The notes beneath the pieces were generated by a model. The model had not been told where the DNA came from and did not search any database. It saw only the letters and a list, made by a program, of their open reading frames with translations. Below are positions 6,941 through 12,580 of a stretch of 14,477 nt of DNA, in pieces. Position 1 is the first letter of the stretch; each line of letters opens with the position of its first letter. Made by a program: the position numbers and the translations under genes. Source of the DNA: DASPMP01 sp035248725 (GTDB lineage: Bacteria > Gemmatimonadota > Gemmatimonadetes > Gemmatimonadales > Gemmatimonadaceae); the NCBI GenBank assembly GCA_035248725.1, contig DATFHG010000212.1, positions 1 through 14,477 on the forward strand. The letters are read 5' to 3'.

Positions 6941-8456
6941 ACGTCTCCAGCTCCATGCCGCGTTCCACGGCGAGGCTCTCCGTGTCGCGGAAGATCGTCG
7001 CCACCGCGAGCTCCTTTCCGCCCAGCACGTAGCGCACGGCGCAGTCACGGTCGGCCGGCGAGCCCTCGACGACGATGCGATCCCACTTTTCCGCGTGGCC
7101 CACGTAGTTGATGGACACGTCGTAGTGCGCGCTCCAGAAGAACGGCACGGCGTCGAAGCGCTCGGCGGCACCGAGCACGTTGCGCGCGGCGGTCTGCCCC
7201 TGGCGCTCCGCGACGACCCAGTGCTCCACGCGAATGGCGCCGCCCGAATGCGGATCCGGCCATTTCGCGATGTCGCCGGCGGCGAACACGCCGCGCGCGC
7301 TCGTCTCGAGGAATTCATTCACCACGACGCCGCGGTCCGTCTGCAGACCCGCGGCTTCGGCGAGCTGCGTGCGCGGGCGCACGCCGACGCCGGCGACGAC
7401 GAAATCGGCGGCGAGCACCGAGCCATCGTCGAGCACCACACCGCGCGCATCGACGCCTTTCGCCATCCGGCCGAGGTGAAATACGACGCCTTTCTCGCGA
7501 TGCAGCGCACCGATGAAGTCGCCGAGCTCCGGCCCCATCACGCGCTCGAGCGGACGCGTTTCGGGCGCGGCGACGTGCACGTCGAGTCCCCGCGCACGCA
7601 GCGACGCGGCCACCTCGAGACCGATGAAGCTCGCCCCCAGGACGACAGCGCGCGTCGCGGTCTTCGCCGCGGCGATGATGGCGTCGCTGTCGGCGAGCGT
7701 GCGCAGGTACAGCACCGGTGGGCCCGCCGGGCCGAGATCGAGCCGGATCGGCGCCGCACCCGTGGCGAGGATGAGCGCATCGTAATCGTGGGCGCGCCCT
7801 TTGGCGTCCGTCACGCGTCGCGCTCGGGTATCCAGCGCAGAGACCTCCACGCGCTCCATGCGGACGTCGTGCTCGCGATGCCAGTCGTCACCGCGCAGCG
7901 GAATCCAATCCGCCTGCGCCGTACCGGCCAGATAGTCCTTCGAGAGGTTGGGACGGTCCACGGGCTCGGTCGCGACCGGGTCGAACATCGTGACGGGGCC
8001 GCCGTAGCCCTCGCGACGCAAGGTCTCCACCGCGCTCTGCCCCGCCGCTCCCGCGCCGACGATCACGACGGACCTGGGCTCGCGTTTCGGCCGGCCGGGA
8101 CGCGCGCTCGGCGCGTCCATCTTCGAGCCGACCACGACTCGCCCGGCGCGCTCGGTCACGTGCCAGCGCGGCAGATCGTTCAGCGCCGGTGGCCGGACCA
8201 TCGTACCCGAACGCAGGTCGAAACACGCATGGTGCCACGGGCAGCGAATGGTGCCGTCCACGACGATACCTTCGGCCAACGGACCGCTATAGTGTGTGCA
8301 GGTAGCGCCGACGGCGGAGCATGCGCCGTCGACGCGCGTGAGCAGCACCGCTTCGCCACCGGCGTGTCCGAGCAGCACGTGGCCCTCGGTCACCTCGGTG
8401 GAGGCGACACCCTTCGTGAAATCCGGCCCGGTCAGTTTGGCTGGTTCGTTACCCAT
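6930..8456 (-). CDS. Rieske [2Fe-2S] / FAD-NAD(P) oxidoreductase fusion (AIF-like ferredoxin-reductase family)
   Basis: This 508-residue protein starts at ATG 8456 behind a good Shine-Dalgarno (GAGGAG, 8463-8468). An N-terminal Rieske domain (about 1-112) has CTH at 53-55 and CPWHH at 72-76, supplying the two Cys and two His [2Fe-2S] ligands. A pyridine-nucleotide-disulfide-type reductase follows: FAD Rossmann VIVGAGAAGQSAVE at 131-144, ATGAAP near 231, NAD(P) Rossmann VVLGASFIGLEVAA at 271-284, and GVFAAGDIAKW near the second FAD motif. A reductase C-terminal domain closes the protein. The layout matches AIFM3-like and dioxygenase ferredoxin-reductase-like proteins with a fused Rieske. It should move electrons between NAD(P)H and the cluster in the cytosol. 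No oxygenase gene is adjacent, so the partner is unknown. The open extension to 8633 is rejected. Confidence 0.92.
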   Translation of the reverse strand: MGNEPAKLTGPDFTKGVASTEVTEGHVLLGHAGGEAVLLTRVDGACSAVGATCTHYSGPLAEGIVVDGTIRCPWHHACFDLRSGTMVRPPALNDLPRWHVTERAGRVVVGSKMDAPSARPGRPKREPRSVVIVGAGAAGQSAVETLRREGYGGPVTMFDPVATEPVDRPNLSKDYLAGTAQADWIPLRGDDWHREHDVRMERVEVSALDTRARRVTDAKGRAHDYDALILATGAAPIRLDLGPAGPPVLYLRTLADSDAIIAAAKTATRAVVLGASFIGLEVAASLRARGLDVHVAAPETRPLERVMGPELGDFIGALHREKGVVFHLGRMAKGVDARGVVLDDGSVLAADFVVAGVGVRPRTQLAEAAGLQTDRGVVVNEFLETSARGVFAAGDIAKWPDPHSGGAIRVEHWVVAERQGQTAARNVLGAAERFDAVPFFWSAHYDVSINYVGHAEKWDRIVVEGSPADRDCAVRYVLGGKELAVATIFRDTESLAVERGMELETSTA

Positions 8457-8529
8457 CAGTTGCTCCTCGCTCGCGCTGCTGCATAGTACAACAACTAACA
8501 TCTTCATCCCTTTTCCGAACACGCCTGCC
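8457..8529. promoter_or_regulatory. Divergent promoter region between the oxidoreductase and the phosphoesterase lipoprotein
   Basis: This 73-base spacer is the only upstream space for two divergent genes. It contains the GAGGAG ribosome site of the minus gene (8463-8468). TACTAT on the minus strand (8483-8488) and TAACAT on the plus strand (8496-8501) both fit TAnnnT -10 elements. No convincing -35 was found for either. No Shine-Dalgarno precedes the plus-strand ATG at 8530. Confidence 0.4.
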
Positions 8530-11016
8530 ATGTCGAGTCTGCACCGTTCTTCGCTCCGCTCGGTTCTCGCGCTGTGCACCCTGGCCAGCGCGTGCCGGCT
8601 GGGGATGCGCGACGCGTCCGGTGACGCCGACACGATGCGGGTTGCCGTCGACCGACTGTCGACGGGTGTGCGGCTCGATCCGGTGGGAACGAGTCACGAC
8701 CTCGGCTCCCTGCCGCTGTCGATGATCGAAAGCCCCGACCGGAAACAGTTCGTGGTCGTGAACAGCGGCTACACCGATCAGGGCTTTCAGGTGATCGACC
8801 GCGCGACCGGGAACGTGACGCAGACCGTGGTACAGCCCGCGGCGTTCGTGGGCGCGGCGTTCAGCGCCGACGGACGACAGCTCTTCGTCTCGGGCGGCAA
8901 TCGGGATCTGGTCTATCGCTATGACTGGGCCGACGGCCACGCTCGGCTGCGCGACAGCATCGCGCTCGCGATGGTCGCGCCGCGGGATAACGGCACGCGC
9001 TATCCCGCGGGCGTTGCCACGTCACGCGACGGACGCTGGGTGTACGTCGCGGAAAATCTGGCGGACTCGCTCGCGGTCGTCGACGCGACATCCGGTCGCG
9101 TGGTGCAACGTCTCGCGACCGAGCGCTATCCGTACGCGGTGGTCGTCGCGCCGGACGGCACCGTGTACGTGTCCGCGTGGGGCGGAACGACCGTCAGCGC
9201 ATTTCGTCCGGACGGTGGGGCGCTCGTCGACGCGGCTCGCATCCCGGCCGGCCGGCATCCGTCCGCGCTGCTGCTCAACCGCGACGGATCGCGTCTGTTC
9301 GTCGCTTCGGGCAGCACCGATCGGGTGAACGTGATCGACACACGGAAGCGCGTCGTGATCAGCCGTCTCCTGGACGCGCCACCGGAAGGACCGGGCGAAG
9401 GAAGCACGCCGAACGCGCTCGCGCTGAATCCGGATGAGACGCGGCTGTTCGTCGCCGAAGCGGACGCGAACGCCGTCGCGGTATTCGACCTGTCGCACGC
9501 GACGGCAAACAAGCCTGCGGCAACCGGGAACGACAAGCTGCTCGGCCGCATTCCGTCGGCCTGGTATCCGACCGGCGTCGCCGCGGAGCGCGACACGCTC
9601 TTCGTGGTGAATGGGAAAGGACGCGGCACCGCGGCCAACCCACTTGGCACCGATCCGGCGCACCCGCGAACGCGCGCGGCGGGCCAGCGCGGATCGCAGT
9701 ACATCCTCGCCACCATGCATGGCACGCTCACCGTGTCGACCACCGCGAACGCGAGCGGCGCCGCGCTCAAGCAGCTGAGCGACCGCGTGTTCGCCGCGAA
9801 CGGCTGGGGCAAGCCGCGCCGCGCCGGTGGCACGTACCCGCCGTTCCAACACGTGCTCTACATCATCAAGGAAAACCGCACGTACGATCAGGTGCTCGGG
9901 GACCTGCGTGCCGGCGACGGCGACGCGTCGCTTCTCTTCTTCCCGCGTTCCGTCGGCCCCAATCACCACGCCCTCGCCGAGCGCTTCGGGTTGTTCGACC
10001 GCTTCTTCGTGAACGCCGAGGTCAGCGCCGACGGCCACAACTGGTCGACCGCCGCGTATGCGTCTGACTACGTCGAGAAGACCGTGCAGTCGAACTACTC
10101 CGATCGAGGCCGCTCGTACGACTACGAGGGGACGAATCGCGACCAGAACGCCATTCCCGACGACGACGTGAACGAGCCGGGCAACGGCTATCTGTGGAAT
10201 CTCGCCGAGCGCAAAGGGATCACGCTGCGCAACTACGGCGAGTTCGTGATCGAGGACTCCACCAACGACGAAGGGCTGCCCGTCGTCTATCGCGGCAACA
10301 AGCCCTTCCTGTACGCCAACACCAATCCGCGCTTCGCGCCGTTCAATCTCGAGATCAAGGATCAGGTGCGCGCGGACGTGTGGATCGACGACCTGAACGA
10401 ATTCGTGAAGCGCGGCTCGATGCCCGCGCTGCAGATCATGCACCTGCCGAACGACCACACATCGGGCGCGCGTGCGGGCGCGCCCACGCCGCGCGCGGCG
10501 TTCGCGGACAACGATCTGGCGCTTGGTCGCATCGTGGAAGCGCTGTCGCGGAGCCCCTTCTGGAAGAACACCGTGGTGTTCGTTCTCGAGGACGACGCGC
10601 AGAACGGCCCCGACCACGTGGACGCGCACCGGTCTCCCCTGCTCGTCATCTCGCCGTACAACCGCGCCGGTACGATTCACCGGTTCGCGAACACGAGCGA
10701 CGTGTTGCGCACGATCGAGGAGATCCTCGATCTCAGCTCGCTGTCGCAGTTCGATTACTACGGCCGGCCACTGCGGGAGATCTGGGCGTCCAGCCCGGAT
10801 CTGCGTCCGTACAAGGCGCTCACGCCGGCGGTGTCACTCGACGAGCGCAATCCGCCGCGCACACAGGAGGCCCGCGACAGCGAGGGACTCGACTTCAGCG
10901 AAGAGGACCGGATCGACGACATGCAGTTCAACCGGATCCTCTGGGCCACCATAAAAGGACACGACGTACCCTATCCCGGGATACGTCGTGTCACCGGCCT
11001 CGAGCTCAAGCGCTGA
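8530..11016 (+). CDS. Bifunctional YncE-like beta-propeller / alkaline-phosphatase-superfamily phosphoesterase lipoprotein
   Basis: This 828-residue protein starts at ATG 8530. A hydrophobic signal segment ends in ASAC at 19-22, a slightly weak lipobox, so export as a lipoprotein is likely. Residues about 45-400 are YncE/YVTN-type propeller blades (GRWVYVAENLADSLAVVD, GSRLFVASGSTDRVNVID, ETRLFVAEADANAVAVFD). The phosphoesterase domain follows from about 440: VLYIIKENRTYDQVLG with Glu448 and Asn449, HLPNDHTSG with Asp642 and His643, and EDDAQNGPDHVDAHRSP at 687-703. These match the metal-binding layout of phospholipase-C/acid-phosphatase-like enzymes. A phosphoester or sugar-phosphate substrate is likely but cannot be named. 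An extended frame from 8296 runs antisense through the neighbouring Rieske gene and is rejected. The last codons contain a hairpin that may terminate infA on the other strand. Confidence 0.92.
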   Translation: MSSLHRSSLRSVLALCTLASACRLGMRDASGDADTMRVAVDRLSTGVRLDPVGTSHDLGSLPLSMIESPDRKQFVVVNSGYTDQGFQVIDRATGNVTQTVVQPAAFVGAAFSADGRQLFVSGGNRDLVYRYDWADGHARLRDSIALAMVAPRDNGTRYPAGVATSRDGRWVYVAENLADSLAVVDATSGRVVQRLATERYPYAVVVAPDGTVYVSAWGGTTVSAFRPDGGALVDAARIPAGRHPSALLLNRDGSRLFVASGSTDRVNVIDTRKRVVISRLLDAPPEGPGEGSTPNALALNPDETRLFVAEADANAVAVFDLSHATANKPAATGNDKLLGRIPSAWYPTGVAAERDTLFVVNGKGRGTAANPLGTDPAHPRTRAAGQRGSQYILATMHGTLTVSTTANASGAALKQLSDRVFAANGWGKPRRAGGTYPPFQHVLYIIKENRTYDQVLGDLRAGDGDASLLFFPRSVGPNHHALAERFGLFDRFFVNAEVSADGHNWSTAAYASDYVEKTVQSNYSDRGRSYDYEGTNRDQNAIPDDDVNEPGNGYLWNLAERKGITLRNYGEFVIEDSTNDEGLPVVYRGNKPFLYANTNPRFAPFNLEIKDQVRADVWIDDLNEFVKRGSMPALQIMHLPNDHTSGARAGAPTPRAAFADNDLALGRIVEALSRSPFWKNTVVFVLEDDAQNGPDHVDAHRSPLLVISPYNRAGTIHRFANTSDVLRTIEEILDLSSLSQFDYYGRPLREIWASSPDLRPYKALTPAVSLDERNPPRTQEARDSEGLDFSEEDRIDDMQFNRILWATIKGHDVPYPGIRRVTGLELKR
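10951..10992 (-). terminator. Intrinsic-terminator-like hairpin, probably for infA, inside the opposing gene
   Basis: An 11-bp perfect inverted repeat (10958-10968 and 10982-10992, arm GACACGACGTA) encloses a 13-base loop. Read on the minus strand, the hairpin is followed by CTTTTAT. It lies about 106 bases downstream of the infA stop and within the last codons of the convergent phosphoesterase gene. The T-tract is short, so this is a plausible rather than certain terminator. Confidence 0.5.
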
Positions 11017-11097
11017 TCCCGGGGAAATCACCAGGCGCGGCGGCGGCAGCACGTTGGGGTACATGCCGCGATTGCCCGCGTACGTACTACCTACGTA

Positions 11098-11319
11098 TCA
11101 GATCTTGTGTCGGAACGTGATCCGGCCGCGGGTCAGATCGTACGGTGAGACTTCCACCGTAACGCGATCGCCTTGCAGAACGCGGATGCGAAAGCGGCGC
11201 ATGTTGCCGCCGAGCGTCGCCAGGACGCTGTGACCGTTGGGGAGAGTGACGCGGAAGGTCGCGTTCGGGAGCACCTCGGTCACGGTGCCTTCCAGCTGTA
11301 TGGCTTCTTCTTTTGCCAT
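11098..11319 (-). CDS. infA: Translation initiation factor IF-1
   Basis: This 73-residue protein, close to the usual 72, is an OB-fold factor that binds the 30S A site during initiation. It starts MAKEEAIQLEGTVTEVLPNA and ends in the family hallmark SPYDLTRGRITFRHK. The middle (GGNMRRFRIRVLQGDRVTVE) deviates from the common MRxHYIRI version and recalls secondary IF-1 copies in some bacteria; this is a resemblance only. No ribosomal-protein genes flank it, so it is outside the classical spc cluster. The 18 bases before its ATG are pyrimidine-rich with no Shine-Dalgarno. A large palindrome separates it from the csp gene upstream. Confidence 0.95.
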   Translation of the reverse strand: MAKEEAIQLEGTVTEVLPNATFRVTLPNGHSVLATLGGNMRRFRIRVLQGDRVTVEVSPYDLTRGRITFRHKI

Positions 11320-11327
11320 TCAGAAAG

Positions 11328-11396
11328 AGGGGAGAGGCTGGAGGCGGTAGGCTGTAGGATGCGATCCTACCGCCTACCGCCGAACACCTTTCCCCT
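11328..11396. repeat. 69-bp nested palindrome between csp and infA
   Basis: The inner arms 11343-11360 and 11364-11381 pair over 18 positions with one mismatch around a 3-base loop (GCG). Outer arms 11328-11337 and 11387-11396 pair 9 of 10, separated from the inner stem by a symmetrical 5x5 internal loop. The inner arms are built from GGCGGTAG/GGCTGTAG-like units. The element almost fills the 82-base space between the csp stop and the infA start. It could end the csp transcript, although the following bases are only moderately T-rich, or be a copy of a dispersed intergenic palindrome. Confidence 0.75.
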
Positions 11397-11401
11397 ATTG
11401 A

Positions 11402-11608
11402 TCAGACCTTGGTGACGTTCTCGGCCGCCGGGCCCTTCTGCCCCTGCACGACGTCGAACTCAACCCGGTCACCCTCCGCGAGGGACTTGAAGCCATTGCC
11501 CTGAATCGCGGAATAATGGACGAAGCAATCCTTGCTGCCGCCGTCCGGGGTGATGAAGCCGAAGCCCTTCGAATCATTGAACCACTTAACAACGCCCTGG
11601 GTACGCAT
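11402..11608 (-). CDS. csp: Cold-shock-domain protein (CspA family)
   Basis: This 68-residue OB-fold nucleic-acid chaperone has the cold-shock signature: MRTQGVVKWFNDSKGFGFI, with RNP1 KGFGFI at 14-19 and RNP2 CFVHYSAI at 28-35 (Tyr where Phe is commoner). It ends with the usual GPAAENVTKV. Family members bind single-stranded RNA, melt secondary structure and can act as transcription antiterminators. I take ATG 11608 as the start; GTG immediately upstream at 11611 would add one residue. No strong Shine-Dalgarno is present. Upstream, a candidate promoter, a small hairpin and an intrinsic terminator suggest a structured, roughly 140-base leader that may control expression. Confidence 0.95.
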   Translation of the reverse strand: MRTQGVVKWFNDSKGFGFITPDGGSKDCFVHYSAIQGNGFKSLAEGDRVEFDVVQGQKGPAAENVTKV

Positions 11609-11676
11609 CACTGCACTCGCCTAATGAATTGTGTGGATCGGAGTGCGGCGACGCCGTACATACCGACCGCTGGAAC

Positions 11677-11710
11677 AAAAAAGGACCGAGCGCGAAGCCA
11701 GGTCCTTTTT
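11677..11710 (-). terminator. Intrinsic terminator in the csp leader
   Basis: On the minus strand the order is AAAAAGGACC, a 13-base loop, GGTCC and six Ts. The stem is five G:C-rich pairs extended by A:T pairs. It lies 69 bases upstream of the csp ATG and about 40 bases downstream of the presumed transcription start. The A-tract on the other side makes it potentially bidirectional, but no plus-strand gene leads into it. Confidence 0.8.
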
Positions 11711-11715
11711 ACGTG

Positions 11716-11747
11716 ATCGCTGGAACGGCACGAACGGAGTGCCGAAT
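11716..11747 (-). other. Small leader hairpin upstream of the csp terminator
   Basis: CGGCAC (11726-11731) and GTGCCG (11739-11744) form a 6-bp stem with a 7-base loop, flanked by TCGC and GCGA that could extend it across an internal loop. It lies between the candidate promoter and the terminator, so it would be the 5' part of a csp leader RNA or of a short independent RNA of about 75 nt. Confidence 0.45.
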
Positions 11748-11756
11748 CGCGAGGTA

Positions 11757-11785
11757 AACGTAGGATAATGAGCGAGATGGGTCAA
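11757..11785 (-). promoter_or_regulatory. Candidate sigma-70-type promoter for the csp leader
   Basis: On the minus strand, TTGACC (11780-11785; five of six consensus -35 bases) is followed after exactly 17 bases by TACGTT (11757-11762), which fits TAnnnT. Transcription would start near 11750, about 140 bases upstream of the csp start codon. Confidence 0.5.
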
Positions 11786-11788
11786 CTA

Positions 11789-11856
11789 GTTGGGAGTCTG
11801 GGGTTGGGAGTTGGGCGCCGGCTGCCTCAAACTCCCAACTCCCAACCCTCAACTCC
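11789..11856. repeat. Intergenic GTTGGGA-type inverted repeat with a G-quadruplex motif
   Basis: Exact 15-bp complementary arms 11801-11815 and 11834-11848 (GGGTTGGGAGTTGGG and its complement) flank an 18-base spacer, within degenerate GTTGGGA/CCCAACT repeats. On the plus strand 11792-11815 contains four G-runs of 3, 4, 3 and 3 with loops of 5, 2 and 4, a canonical G-quadruplex pattern. The element starts directly after the glycine-zipper gene's stop and ends just before the csp -35. It may be a transcript end or a dispersed intergenic repeat. Confidence 0.7.
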
Positions 11857-12399
11857 TTACGGCTTCTTCGTCTTGTCGACGTTGTTGCCGATGACGGCGC
11901 CCAGGATGCCGCCCACGGCACCGCCGATGACCGCACCCTTCACTTTGCTGCGGCTGGTGGTCGCACCGATGATGGCGCCCGCGGCCGCACCGATCGCCGC
12001 GTCACGCTTGGTGTGCTTCACCGTGGTCGGTGCGGGGGCCGGCGCCGGCGCGGACGACACGTTGCCGCCGCTGCTGGAGTACACGCCGCTGCTGCCCGAG
12101 CTCGAGGAGCGCGACGACGTACGCGGCGAGGTGGACCGATGCGTCGTGGACGTCGACCGCGACGCGGTCCGGGTCGAATGCGTGGTGGGCGAGCTGCGCA
12201 GTGACGCCGAGCCGGGTGCCGGCGCGTAGCCCGACTCCGTCGGCGAGATCGTGTCCTGCGACGGCGCCACCTGGTTTGCCAGGCTCAGGTCGTTGCGCAA
12301 TGCGCTGTCCGCTGCGACGCGGTCGTTGTTCCGATTGCACGCCGCGAGAACGAACGCGGGCGCGAGCAGAGCGATTTTCCAGTTTCTCCAGTGGTGCAT
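11857..12399 (-). CDS. Glycine-zipper lipoprotein
   Basis: This 180-residue protein starts at ATG 12399, chosen because GGAGGA (12404-12409) sits four bases upstream; ATG 12411 would add four residues and bury that ribosome site. The signal peptide is MHHWRNWKIALLAPAFVLAA with a clear lipobox LAAC, lipidated Cys21. A long Ser/Thr/Arg-rich low-complexity linker (about 60-130) ends in a proline-alanine run. A C-terminal glycine-zipper two-helix segment follows (about 139-175; RDAAIGAAAGAIIGATT, then KGAVIGGAVGGILGAVIG). Such proteins sit in the envelope with the glycine-zipper helices packing in the membrane, as in the SlyB/OsmB-like families. The exact role is unknown. It is the first of three minus-strand genes but is separated from csp by a repeat and a promoter. 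Confidence 0.85.
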   Translation of the reverse strand: MHHWRNWKIALLAPAFVLAACNRNNDRVAADSALRNDLSLANQVAPSQDTISPTESGYAPAPGSASLRSSPTTHSTRTASRSTSTTHRSTSPRTSSRSSSSGSSGVYSSSGGNVSSAPAPAPAPTTVKHTKRDAAIGAAAGAIIGATTSRSKVKGAVIGGAVGGILGAVIGNNVDKTKKP

Positions 12400-12454
12400 G
12401 AGATCCTCCATGAATCACGCTACAGGTCGCAGCCGCTGTGCCATCAGGGCGCCG

Positions 12455-12483
12455 CGGACAGGAGCGGCCCGGCCGAGTAGATT
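12455..12483 (+). promoter_or_regulatory. Candidate promoter for the TPP-riboswitch transcript
   Basis: CGGACA (12455-12460; four of six -35 consensus bases) and TAGATT (12478-12483; fits TAnnnT) are spaced by exactly 17 bases. The predicted start near 12490 coincides with the first base pairs of the riboswitch aptamer, which supports the call. Confidence 0.5.
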
Positions 12484-12489
12484 TCGCCG

Positions 12490-12577
12490 TTGACCGGGGT
12501 GCGCGTCGTCAATCCCGACGAAGCGCTGAGATCACACCCGTGGAACCTGATCCGGTTTGCACCGGCGTAGGGAGTCA
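12490..12577 (+). promoter_or_regulatory. TPP (thiamine pyrophosphate) riboswitch
   Basis: The conserved TPP-aptamer blocks occur in order: GGGGTGC (12496-12502), CTGAGA (12526-12531), ACCCG (12536-12540), CCTGATC (12546-12552) and GCGTAGGGA (12565-12573). Pairings fit: TGAC (12491-12494) with GTCA (12574-12577) as P1, GCGC/GCGC plus TCGTC/GACGA around AATCCC as P3, and CCGG/CCGG around TTTGCA as P5. The terminal GGGAG (12570-12574) lies six bases before the ATG and is the only visible ribosome binding site. Ligand binding should therefore block translation directly; no separate expression platform fits in the gap. Confidence 0.93.
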
Positions 12578-12580
12578 TCA

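Noticed and set aside
5416..7032. 538-codon plus-strand open frame spanning pnuC and sua5
   Set aside because: It is antisense to pnuC and out of frame with sua5, with low-complexity Arg/His content and no family resemblance.
8296..8529. N-terminal extension of the propeller-phosphoesterase
   Set aside because: It is antisense to the Rieske gene start, and the lipoprotein-like signal peptide begins at 8530.
9022..10680. 552-codon open frame on the minus strand opposite the phosphoesterase gene
   Set aside because: It is an antisense shadow in very GC-rich DNA: Arg/Val/His-rich, with no recognisable domain, lying opposite a gene with clear family motifs.
11081..11097. TACGTA-CTACC-TACGTA hairpin immediately after the infA stop
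   Set aside because: The stem is only 6 bp, each half is self-palindromic, and no T-tract follows; the hairpin at 10958-10992 is a better terminator.
11612..11770. Possible tRNA or other known structured RNA upstream of csp
   Set aside because: No cloverleaf, T-loop motif or CCA end is visible; the hairpins fit a leader plus terminator better.
11783..11792. CAACTAGTTG 10-bp palindrome as an operator
   Set aside because: It overlaps the csp -35, so a regulator site is possible, but one short palindrome beside a repeat element is too weak to call.
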